Source: Pomphorhynchus laevis (lineage: Eukaryota > Acanthocephala > Palaeacanthocephala > Echinorhynchida > Pomphorhynchidae). From it: a DNA stretch of 64,000 nt. Numbering within the stretch: the first letter of the stretch is position 1; the number at the start of each line of letters is the position of its first letter. Below, one piece after another: positions 47,601 through 59,762 of this stretch. The notes under the pieces are model-generated. The model was not told the DNA's origin, did no database searches, and saw only the letters and a list, made by a program, of their open reading frames with translations. The stretch spans positions 19,445 to 83,444 of the forward strand of contig WNNJ02001604.1 in the NCBI GenBank assembly GCA_012934845.2, written 5' to 3'. Made by a program: the position numbers and the translations under genes.

Positions 47601-48794
47601 CATTAGAAAATAGTATTGTTTAAAAGTCAAGCCCACAGCCGAAACGTCATTAATTTTGCCTGTACAACAGAAAAGTTCCTCCGTTCATCTTTGACGTTTT
47701 AATGTGATTAATAGTATGATAATCGTTAGTGTTGACCAGTAATTATGGGACAGCAGCTTTCGAAATATTGCCGTACTCCATTAAAATCCATGACCGTTGT
47801 TATTATGCTTGTTTGATGCGATTTGAATGATACACCTGCCAAATTCATTTGAATTATAAAAACGACACAATGCTGCATAACTTTAACACTTGATATAAAT
47901 AAAGATAGTTTAAAAGGAGCAATCTTAAAGTTTACTATAATTTTGCGCTAAAATTAAACAATTTATAGAAAATGCTAAATTTTCGAAGACCAGGCAGACC
48001 TCAAAATATAAATTAAAATAACTTATAATACTGCTTAGTGCTTTCAGTAATCATGGAAAAGTATGCGTTACATATATTATGCTGATCGTTAACTGTGGAC
48101 ATTTTTAATAAACAGCAGCTTTTAAGATTTTGGCATATTTCAATGAAAATGCTAGACTGTTGTTATTACGCTTGTTTAATCCAATCTTAATGATACATAT
48201 GACAACCGTTTGAATATATTTAACGAATGATCTTATGACGCAACAAATGAATTGACTAATATGAATAGAGATGTCTGATAAGCAAGTTTTTTGTTTACGA
48301 GAATTTAGCAGTTTGAATTGAGCTATTTAGAGAAAATGCTATTTTTCAAAAGTCAAGCAGGCAGCCGAAAACCTCATCAAGATAGCTCATACTACAGATG
48401 AGTGATTTCGTTCATATTTAAAGTTTATTAGTAAAATAGTATTCTGATCAGTATGCGTTTAACACTTAACCGACATCAGCTTTCGACATATGCCTTATTC
48501 CATCGAAATCTATGACCATTGTTATCATGCATGTTTTATGCAATCTAAATAAAACAAATGCCAGATTCTTAAAAAGGATAAAAAATAACACAATGTCGCA
48601 TTTTAAAAACTTCTTGATATTAATAAAGATGGTCTTATAATCAAGATTTAATTTTTCTATAATTTTGCCGCTAAATTTAAGCGATTTATAAAACTGCGAT
48701 TATTCAAAACTCAAACAAGACAGCTAAAACGTAATCAAGATGGCTCATACTACTGATGAGTTATTCTGGTTATCTTTGACGTCTAGGAGGGACT

Positions 48795-51141
48795 AATAGT
48801 ATGCTGATCGTTAGTGTTGACAAGTTATTAACTAACATCAGCTTTTAACATATTGCCGTATTCTCTTAATATCAATGAGCATGTTTATCATGCATGTTTG
48901 ATGCAATCCTACTGATAGTTATGCCAAATTCTTATAAGTGAGATAAAATGACACAATGAAGCATCATTATAACGCCTGATATAAATAAAGATAATCTGGT
49001 AAGCAACTTTTATGTTTACTATAATTTTGCCGCTAAAATTAAGCGATTTATAGGAAATGGTATTTTTAAAAGTCAAGCAGAGAGCCAAATCGTCATCGAG
49101 ATGAATCATACCACTGATTCAGTCTTCGGACATAATTGAAGTTTAGACGTTACAAATAGTATGCTGATCGTTGACTGTTAACGTTTTTATCTACAGCAGC
49201 TTTCAACATTTTGACCTGTTTTAATCAAATGCTAGACTGTTGTTATTATGTTTGTTTTATGTAATCTCTGTAATACATATGACAATCTTTTAAGTAACTT
49301 AAGGAATGACACCATGACGCCACAAATGAATTGACCTTTATGAATAGAGATGGTCTGATAAGCAAGTTTTTGTTTACGAGTATTCATCAGTTCGAATTAA
49401 GCTATTTAGGGAAAATGCTATTTTTTCAAAATTTTAGCCGGCAGCCGACACGTCATCGAGATGACTCATACTACAGATTAGTGCTTTTGTTCATTTTTGA
49501 CGCTTAGAAGTAACAAATAGTAATCTGATCAATAAGGGCTAACAAGTTTTTGCCCGACAGCAGCTTTTGACCTGTTTCAATGAAATGCTGGACTGTTTTT
49601 ATTATGATTGTTTAATGCAATCTCGATGATACACGTCATCGAGATGCATCATACTACATATGATTGCTTTTGTTTATCTTTGACGCTGAGAAGTAACGAA
49701 TAGTATTCTGATCGTTTTGGTAGACTAGTTATTACCTGATAGCAGCTTTAAAAAATTGCCGTATTCCATTGAATTTATGACCATTGTAATCATGCATGTT
49801 TGATGCAATCTTAATTTGACAACTGCCAAGGTATTTTGAAGGATAATAAAATTGCACAATAAAGGATCATTCAAACGACTGAGAAATATAAAAATGATCT
49901 AATAAGCCAGTTTTAAGTTTACTATAAATTTGCCGCAAAAATTAAGCAATTTTTAGAAAATGGTATTTTTTAAAAGTCAAGCCCACAGCCGAAACGTCAT
50001 CAAGTTAGCCTGTACAACAGAAAAGTTCTTCCGTTCATCTTTGACGTTTTAAAGTGATTAATAGTATGATGATCGTTAGTGTTGACCAGTAATTATGGGA
50101 CAGCAGCTTTCAAAATATTGCCGTACTCCATTAAAATCCATGACCATTGTTATCATGCTTGTTTGATGCAATTAGAATGATACACCTGCCAAATTCATTT
50201 GAATAATAAAAACGACACAATCCTGCATAATTTAAACACTTGATATAAATAAAGATAGTTTAAAAAGAGCAACCTTAAAGTTTACTATAATTTTGCGCTA
50301 AAATTAAACAATTTATAGAAAATGCTATATTTTCAAAGACCAGGCAGACCTCAAAATATAAATTAAAATAACTCATAATACTGCTTAGTGCTTTCAGTAA
50401 TCATGGAAGTTTAGGCGTTACAAATAGTATGCTGATCGTTAACTGTGGACATTTTTAATAAACAGCAGCTTTTAAGATTTTGGCATATTTCAATGAAAAT
50501 GCTAGACTGTTGTTATTACGCTTGTTTAATCCAATCTTAATGATACATATGACAACCTTTTGAATATATTTAACGAATGATCTTATGACGCAACAAATGA
50601 ATTGACTAATATGAATAGAGATGTCTGATAAGCAAGTTTTTTGTTTACGAGAATTTAGCAGTTTGAATGGAGCTATTTAGAGAAAATGCTATTTTTCAAA
50701 AGTCAAGCAGGCAGCCGAAACCTCATCGAGATAGCTCATACTACAGATGAGTGCTTTCGTTCATCTTTGACGTTTATAAGTAAAATAGTATTCTGATCGG
50801 TATGTGTTTAGCAGTTAACCGACATCAGCTTTCGACATATGCCGTATTCCATCGAAATCTATGACCATTGTTATCATGCATGTTTAATGCAATCTAAATA
50901 AAACAAATGCCAGATTCTTAAAAAGGATAAAAAATAACACAATGTCGCATTTTAAAAACTCTTGATATTAATAAAGATGGTCTTATAATCAAGATTTAAT
51001 TTTTCTATAATTTTGCCGCTAAATTTAAGCGATTTATAAAACTGCGATTATTCAAAACTCAAACAGACAGCTAAAACGTAATCAAGATGGCTCATACTAC
51101 TGATGAGTTATTCTGGTTATCTTTGACGTCTAGGAGGGACT
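48795..51141. repeat. Reference higher-order repeat unit, 2,347 bp, seven monomers
   Basis: Monomer heads (AATAGTAT-CTGATC-like) occur at 48795 (A), 49155 (B), 49516 (C), 49699 (D), 50060 (E), 50423 (F) and 50784 (G), then 51142 (next A). Spacings are 360, 361, 183, 361, 363, 361 and 358. Six monomers are about 361 bp; C has lost about 180 bp internally. Monomers within the unit are clearly diverged from each other, while the same monomer in successive units is nearly identical, which defines a higher-order repeat. Confidence 0.93.
49620..49645. repeat. 10-bp dyad at the deletion junction of monomer C
   Basis: ATCTCGATGA, six bases, then its exact reverse complement TCATCGAGAT. It recurs in C monomers of the uniform units (for example near 51968 and 54317). 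It is imperfect in the older-looking left units (about 5473, 22490), which read TCTCACGATACACTTCATCG. Confidence 0.85.
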
Positions 51142-54100
51142 AATAGTATGCTGATCGTTAGTGTTGACAAGTTATTAACTAACATCAGCTTTTAACATAT
51201 TGCCGTATTCTCTTAATATCAATGAGCATGTTTATCATGCATGTTTGATGCAATCCTACTGATAGTTATGCCAAATTCTTATAAGTGAGATAAAATGACA
51301 CAATGAAGCATCATTATAACGCCTGATATAAATAAAGATAATCTGGTAAGCAACTTTTATGTTTACTATAATTTTGCCGCTAAAATTAAGCGATTTATAG
51401 GAAATGGTATTTTTAAAAGTCAAGCAGAGAGCCAAATCGTCATCGAGATGAATCATACCACTGATTTAGTCTTCGGACATAATTGAAGTTTAGACGTTAC
51501 AAATAGTATGCTGATCGTTGACTGTTAACGTTTTTATCTACAGCAGCTTTCAACATTTTGACCTGTTTTAATCAAATGCTAGACTGTTGTTATTATGTTT
51601 GTTTTATGTAATCTCTGTAATACATATGACAATCTTTTAAGTAACTTAAGGAATGACACCATGACGCCACAAATGAATTGACCTTTATGAATAGAGATGG
51701 TCTGATAAGCAAGTTTTTGTTTACGAGTATTCATCAGTTCGAATTAAGCTATTTAGGGAAAATGCTATTTTTTCAAAATTTTAGCCGGCAGCCGACACGT
51801 CATCGAGATGACTCATACTACAGATTAGTGCTTTTGTTCATTTTTGACGCTTAGAAGTAACAAATAGTAATCTGATCAATAAGGGCTAACAAGTTTTTGC
51901 CCGACAGCAGCTTTTGACCTGTTTCAATGAAATGCTGGACTGTTTTTATTATGATTGTTTAATGCAATCTCGATGATACACGTCATCGAGATGCATCATA
52001 CTACATATGATTGCTTTTGTTTATCTTTGACGCTGAGAAGTAACGAATAGTATTCTGATCGTTTTGGTAGACTAGTTATTACCTGATAGCAGCTTTAAAA
52101 AATTGCCGTATTCCATTGAATTTATGACCATTGTAATCATGCATGTTTGATGCAATCTTAATTTGACAACTGCCAAGGTATTTTGAAGGATAATAAAATT
52201 GCACAATAAAGGATCATTCAAACGACTGAGAAATATAAAAATGATCTAATAAGCCAGTTTTAAGTTTACTATAAATTTGCCGCAAAAATTAAGCAATTTT
52301 TAGAAAATGGTATTTTTTAAAAGTCAAGCCCACAGCCGAAACGTCATCAAGTTAGCCTGTACAACAGAAAAGTTCTTCCGTTCATCTTTGACGTTTTAAA
52401 GTGATTAATAGTATGATGATCGTTAGTGTTGACCAGTAATTATAGGACAGCAGCTTTCAAAATATTGCCGTACTCCATTAAAATCCATGACCGTTGTTAT
52501 CATGCTTGTTTGATGCAATTAGAATGATACACATGCCAAATTCATTTGAATAATAAAAACGACACAATGCTGCATAATTTAAACACTTGATATAAATTAA
52601 GATATTTCAAAAGTAGCAACCTTAAAGTTTACTATAATTTTGCGCTAAAATTAAACAATTTATAGAAAATGCTATATTTTCAAAGACCAGGCAGACCTCA
52701 AAATATAAATTAAAATAACTCATAATACTGCTTAGTGCTTTCAGTAATCATGGAAGTTTAGGCGTTACAAATAGTATGCTGATCGTTAACTGTGGACATT
52801 TTTAATAAACAGCAGCTTTTAAGATTTTGGCATATTTCAATGAAAATGCTAGACTGTTGTTATTACGCTTGTTTAATCCAATCTTAATGATACATATGAC
52901 AACCTTTTGAATATATTTAACGAATGATCTTATGACGCAACAAATGAATTGACTAATATGAATAGAGATGTCTGATAAGCAAGTTTTTTGTTTACGAGAA
53001 TTTAGCAGTTTGAATGGTGCTATTTAGAGAAAATGCTATTTTTCAAAAGTCAAGCAGGCAGCCGAAAACCTCATCGAGATAGCTCATACTACAGATGAGT
53101 GATTTCGTTCATATTTGTCGTTTATTAGTAAAATAGTATTCTGATCAGTATGCGTTTAACACTTAACCGACATCAGCTTTCGACATTTTCCGTATTCCAT
53201 CGAAATCTATGACCATTGTTATCATGCATGTTTTATGCAATCTAAATAAAACAAATGCCAGATTCTTAAAAAGGATAAAAAATAACACAATGTCGCATTT
53301 TAAAAACTCATGATATTAATAAAGATGGTCTTATAATCAAGATTAAAGTTTTCTATAATTTTGCCGCTAAATTTAAGCGATTTATAAAACTGCGATTATT
53401 CAAAACTCAAACAGACAGCTAAAACGTAATCAAGATGGCTCATACTACTGATGAGTTATTCTGGTTATCTTTGACGTCTAGGAGGGACTCATAGTATGCT
53501 GATCGTTAGTGTTGACAAGTTATTAACTAACATCAGCTTTTAACATATTGCCGTATTCTCTTAATATCAATGAGCATGTTTATCATGCATGTTTGATGCA
53601 ATCCTACTGATAGTTATGCCAAATTCTTATAAGTGAGATAAAATGACACAATGAAGCATCATTATAACGCCTGATATAAATAAAGATAATCTGGTAAGCA
53701 ACTTTTATGTTTACAATAATTTTGCCGCTAACATTAAGCGATTTATAGGAAATGGTATCTTTATAAGTCAAGCAGAGAGCCAAATCGTCATCGAGATGAA
53801 TCATACCACTGATTCAGTCTTCGGACATAATTGAAGTTAAGACGTTACAAATAGTATGCTGATCGTTTACTGTTAACGTTTTTATCTACAGCAGCTTTCA
53901 ACATTTTGACCAGTTTTAATCAAATGCCAGACTGTTGTTATTATGTTTGTTTTATGTAATCTCTGTAATACATATGACAATCTTTTAAAGTAACTTAAGA
54001 AATGATACCATGACTTCAAAAATGAATTGACCTTTTTGAATAGAGATCGTCTGATAAGCAAGTTTTTGTTTACGAGAATTCATCAGTTCGAAGTAAGCTA

Positions 54101-55561
54101 TTTAGAGAAAATGCTATTTTTTTCAATATTTAAGCCGGCAGCCGACACGTCATTGAGATGACTTATACCACAGATTAGTGCTTTTGTTCAGTTGTGACGC
54201 TTAGAAGTAACAAATAGTAATCTGATCAATAAGTGCTTACAAGTTTTTTAGCGACAGCAGCTTTTGACATGTTTCAATGAATTGCTGGACTGCTTTTATT
54301 ATGATTGTTTAATGCAATCTCGATGATACACGTCATCGAGATGCATCATACTTCATATGATTGGTTTTGTTTATCTTTGACGCTAAGAAGTAACGAATAG
54401 TATTCTGATCATTTTAGTAGACTAGTTATTACCTGATAGCAGCTTTAAAAAATTGCCGTATTCCATTGAATTTATGACCATTGTAATCATGCATGTTTGA
54501 TGCAATCTTTATTTGACAACTGCTAAGGTTTTTAGTAGGATAATAAAATTGCACAATAAAAGATCATTCAAACGACTGAGAAATATAAAAATCATCTAAT
54601 AAGCCAGTTTTAAGTTTACTATAAATTTGCCGCAAAAATTAAGCAATTTTTAGAAAATGGTATTTTTTAAAAGTCAAGCTGATAGCCGAAACGTCATCAA
54701 GTTGGCATGTACCACAGAAAGGTTCTTCCGTTCATCTTTGACGTTTTAAAGTTATAAATAGTATGATGATCGTTAGTGTTGACCAGTAATTATATGACAT
54801 CAGCTTTCAAAATATTGCCGTACTCCAATAAAATCCATGACCGTTGTTATCATGCTTGTTTGATGCAATTAGAATGATACACCTGCTAAAATCGTATGAA
54901 TAATAAAAACGACACAATGCTGCGTAATTTAAACACTTGATATAAATTAAGATATTTCAAAAGTAGCAACCTTAAAGTTTACTAAAATTTTGCGCTAAAA
55001 TTTAACAATTTATAGAAAATGCTATATTTTCAAAGACCAGGCAGACCTCAAAATATAAATTAAAACAACTCATAATACTGCGTAGTGGTTTCAGTAATCA
55101 TGGAAGTTTAGGCGTTATTACGCTTGTTTATTCCAATCTTAATGATACATATGACAACCTTTTGAATATATTTAACGAATGATCTTATTACGCAACAAAT
55201 GGATTGAATAATATAAAAAGATATGTCTAATAAGCAAGTTTTTTTGTTTACGAGAATTTAGCAGTTTGAATGGTGCTATTTAGAGAAAATGCTATTTTTC
55301 AAAAATCAAGCAGGCAGCCGAAAGCCTCATCGAGATAGCTCATACTACAGATGAGTGATTTCATTCATATTTTAAGTTTATTTGTAAAATAAAGTTGATT
55401 TAGTATTTGGAAAATATTGAAGTTTAGACGTTACAAATAGTATGCTGATCGTTGACTGTTAACGTTTTTATCTACAGCAGCTTTCAACATTTTGAACTGT
55501 TTTAATTAAATGCTAGACTGTTGTTATTTTGTTTGTTTTATGTAATCTCTGTAATACATAT

Positions 55562-57271
55562 CTTATTTGCGATTTATTTATTACGGGTTTACAATCGAAC
55601 GAAATTCGACAACGCATACGTTAGACTAATGACATCGACAAAGAGAAAGCTTATCAAGTCGCTCGAATGATTAAAGCAGCTCAAATTCAATCAAACGAAT
55701 ATCGACACACACATTCGAATTCACAGTAAATGCTTTAAGGGAAACCAAAGGTTCAAAAGGAAATACTGATATTTCTGAAAGTGAAGAATCTATTGCCGTA
55801 GCTCAAAAGCTCAACAAGAAAAGGTGCTACTTTTGTGGTGGAGGTTTGCATAAACGAAATCGTTGTCTAGCCCGGGATGCTGAATGTTTATTCTGCTTAA
55901 AACGTGGACACTACGAAAAAGTTTGTTGAACTAAGTTGCTTCGATCTCGACGAAAATACAATCGTAGTACTCGACCATACGCGTCCGACTGTGAATCACT
56001 TAATATCATATCCTGTCAAAATGCAAATGGTGATGCATCTAAACTTGACGACATGACGGTACAAGTTCGCGTTGGAACACAACAGCTGGATGCTCTTATC
56101 GATACAGGGAGCTCTTCCAACTTTGTCGATTTATCAGTTATTCGAAAACTAGGTATTCCTACAGAATCTTGTTGTGTTAGGATTTCCATGGCTAATTCAT
56201 CATTTACATCCGTATGCAATGAACGATGCGTATTACCGATATCTTACTGTGACCGAAACTATACTGACATTCAATGCTTCGTCATGCCTCATCTTTGTCG
56301 TGATCTCATACTTGGCCTCCTATTCCTGCGCTTGCATTCAAGTGTTTCCATTCGACTTCGAGGAAATGCTAAGCAAGAAACATTAACCATTGGGCAACTA
56401 TCGAGCATGGAAATCGATATACCGTCGTTATTTTCAGACGATTTTAAAAACTGTAAACCTGCAGCAATTCCGTCCCGGCGACGTAATATCGAAGATCGCC
56501 GCTTTATTGCTTCGGAAGTAAAACGGATGTTGTCCGAAGGCATCATCGAGCGCAGTCACTCACCGTGGCGTGCGCAAGTTCTTATTGTAATCAGAGAAGG
56601 ACGTCGTCGTCTAGTAGTAGATTACTCGCAGACCGTAAATAAATTCACGGTCCTCGACGCTTATCCCATGCCCCGAATTGACGACCTGATCGACACAATA
56701 TCGTCCAATAACGTGTTTAGCACCCTCGATTTAAAAAGTGCTTACCATCAAGTTCCTTTGCGAGCAAACGAAATATTCTTGACCGCATTCGAGGCAGATG
56801 GTCAACTCTATCAATTTTAGCGTATGCCTTTTGGACTCACGAATGCTGTAGCCACCTTCCAGCGAATAATCAACGAGATCATAGAGAAAGAGAACTTAAC
56901 CGGCACCTATTCATACCTCGACGATATCATTGTGTGCGGCAAAACACAGCAAGAACATGATACAAATCTGGCCAAGTTTCGTGAAGTTGCTTCTAGGTAG
57001 CGAATAACACTAAATGAATCGAAATGTATGATTAATAAAACGATGATCAATATTCTGGGATATCAAGTTAGTAGTGGTATTAAACGGCCTGATCCTAATC
57101 CTGTATCACCTTTGCGAGAACTGCAGGTACCTCAAAATAAACGTCAACTGCGAAGAATTGTCGGCCTTTTCTCACATTATTCCAAATGGATTCAAAATTT
57201 TTCGTCGCAGATTCGTCCGTTAGCTGAAATCACGATATTTCCTATTACACCTGCAGCAATTATATTTCGCA
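55562..57271 (+). mobile_element. Fossil fragment of a Ty3/gypsy-type LTR retrotransposon
   Basis: A plus-strand internal fragment of about 1.7 kb. Recognisable parts in order are the end of gag with a zinc-knuckle region (about 55825-55930), an aspartic protease (about 56060-56350) and the first two thirds of a reverse transcriptase (about 56470-57110). RNase H, integrase and both LTRs are missing, so LTR divergence cannot date it. It is broken, with a handful of interruptions plus large terminal losses. The domains remain easy to recognise, so it is of moderate age. Satellite resumes directly on both sides. Confidence 0.85.
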
Positions 57272-59762
57272 CTTCATTAAAATCCATGACCTTTGTTTTT
57301 TTGATTTTTTGATGCTATTAGAAAGATACACCTGCCAAATATATTTGAATATTAAAAACGAAACAATCCTGCATAATTTTAACACATGATATAAATAAAA
57401 ATTGTTTAAAATGAGCAACCTTAAAGTTTACTATAATTTTGCGCTAAAATTAAACAATTTATAGAAAATGCTATATTTTCAAATACAAGGCAGCACTCAA
57501 AATATAAATTTAAATAACACACAATACTGCTTAGTGTTTTCAGTAATCATGGAAGTTTAGACGTTACAAATAGTATGCTGATCGTATTTGTGGACATTTT
57601 TAATAAACAGCAGCTTTTAAGATTTTGGCGTATTTCAATGAAAATGCTTTGTTATTACGCTTGTTTAATCCAATCTTTATGATACATATGACGCCCTCTT
57701 GAATATTTTTAACGAATGATCTTATGACGCAACAAATGAATAGACTAATATGAATAGAGATGTCTGATAAGCAAGTTTTTTGTTTACGAGAATTTAGCAG
57801 TTTGAATTGAGCTATTTAGAGAAAATGCTTTTTTTTGAAAAGTAAGGCAGGCAGCCGAAACCTCATCGAGATAGCTCATACTACAGATGAGTGCTTTCGT
57901 TCATCTTTGACGTTAATTGGTAAAATAGTATTCTGATCGGTATTTGTTTAGCAGTTAACCGACATCTGCTTTCGACATATGCCGTATTCAATCGAAATAT
58001 ATGACCATTGTTATAATGCATGTTTTATGCAATCTAAATAAAACAAATGCCAGATTTTTAAAAAGGATAAAAAATAACACAATGTCGAATTTTAAAAACT
58101 CTTGATATTTATAAAGATGGACTTAGAATCAAGATTAAATTTTTCTTTAATTTTGCTGCTAAATTTAAGCGATTTATAAAACTGCGATTATTCAAAACTC
58201 AAACAGACAGCTAAAAAGTAATCAAGATGGCTCATACTACTGATGAGTTATTCTGATTATATTTTACGTCTAGGAAGGACTGATAATATGCTGATCGTTA
58301 GTGTTGACAAGTTATTAACTAACATCAGCTTTCAACATATTGCCGTATTCTCTTAAAATCAATGAGCATGTTTATCATCCATTTTGATGCAATCCTATGA
58401 TATTTATGCCAAATTCTTAAAGGTGAGATAAAATGACACAATGAAGCATCATTATAACGCCATTTATAAATAAAGACAATCTGGTAAGCAACTTTTATGT
58501 TTACTATAATTCTGACGCTTAAATTATGCGATTTATAGGAAATGGTATTTTTAAAAGTCAAGCAGAGAGCCAAATCGTCATCGAAATGATTCATACCACT
58601 GATTTAGCCTTCGGACATAATTAAAGTTTAAACGTTAAAATTGTATACTGATCGTTGACTGTTTACGTTTTTATCTACAGCAGCTTTCAACATTTTGACC
58701 TTTTTTAATCAAATGCTAGACTGTTTTTATTATGTTTGTTTTATGTAATCTCTGTTATACATATGACAATCTTTTAAGTAACTTAAGAAATGACACCATG
58801 ACGCACAAATGAATTGACCTTTATGAATAGAGATGGTCTGATAAGCAAGTTTTTGTTTACGAGTATTCATCAGTTCGAATTAAGCTATTTAGAGAAAATG
58901 CTATATTTTCAAACTTTAGCCGGCAGCCGACATGTAATCGAGATGATTCATACTACAGAGAAGTGCTTTTGTTCATTTTTGACGCTTAGAAGGAACAAAT
59001 AGTAATCTGATCGATAAGGGCAAACACGTTTTTGCCCGACAGCAGCTTTGACCTGTTTCAATGAAATGCTCGACTATTTTTATTATGATTGTTAAATGCA
59101 ATCTCGATGATACACGTCATCAAGATGCATCATACTACATATGATTGCTTATGTTTATCTTTGACGCTGAGAAATAACGAATAGTATTCTGATCGTTTGG
59201 GTAGACTAGTTATTAGCTGATAGCAGCTTTAAAAAATTGCCGTATTCCATTGAATTTATGACCATCGTAATCACGCATGTTTGATGCAATCTTAATTTGA
59301 CAATTGCCAAGGTATTTTGAAGGATAACAAAATTGCTCAATAATGAATCATTAAAACTACTGTGAAATGTAAAAATGATCTATTTAGCCAGTTTTAAGTT
59401 TACCACAAATTTGCCGCAAAAATTAAGCAATTTTTAGAAAATGGTATTGTTTAAAAGTCAAGCCCACAGCCGAAACGTCATCAAGTTAGCCTGTACAACA
59501 GAAAAGTTCTTCCGTTCATCTTTGACGTTTTAAAGTGATTAACAGTATGATGATCGTTAGTGTTGACCAGTAATTATGGGAGAGCAGCTTTCAAAATATT
59601 GCCGTACTCCATTAAAAAACATGACCTTTGTTATTATGATTGTTTGATGCTATTAGAAAGATACGACTGCCAAATTTATTTAAATAAAAAAACGACACAA
59701 TCCTGCATAATTTAAACATATGATATAAATAAAGATTGTTTAAAATGAGCAACCTTAAAGTT
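57272..59762. repeat. Satellite array segment, 57.3-59.8 kb
   Basis: Resumes inside monomer E and runs F about 57570, G 57930, A 58288, B 58645, C 59004, D 59180, E 59548, ending in the E/F junction where the second ubiquilin LINE is inserted. It is more divergent than the central units. No gene is visible. Confidence 0.92.

Larger units (their letters stand above)
44635..55561. repeat. Satellite array segment, 44.6-55.6 kb, most uniform part
   Basis: Begins in the A/B junction, with a deletion removing part of B/C near 44834. Then D 45004, E 45364, F 45728, G 46091, followed by regular units starting with A at 46447, 48795, 51142 and 53490 (spacings 2348, 2347, 2348). The units at 48.8-53.4 kb are nearly identical to each other, indicating recent homogenisation. 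After 54 kb the copies decay, with a deletion of F/G near 55115-55390, up to the LTR-element fossil. No gene is visible. Confidence 0.93.

Noticed and set aside
51256-51456. A 66-codon minus-strand open frame conserved in many satellite units (also near 1581, 7100, 34712, 46561, 48909, 53604)
   Set aside because: Its conservation equals that of the surrounding non-coding satellite, it is lost or shifted in several units, and it resembles no known protein. It is a by-product of a homogenised repeat.
55562-57271. A complete LTR retrotransposon
   Set aside because: No LTRs, RNase H or integrase are visible and satellite flanks both ends. It is only a broken internal fragment.
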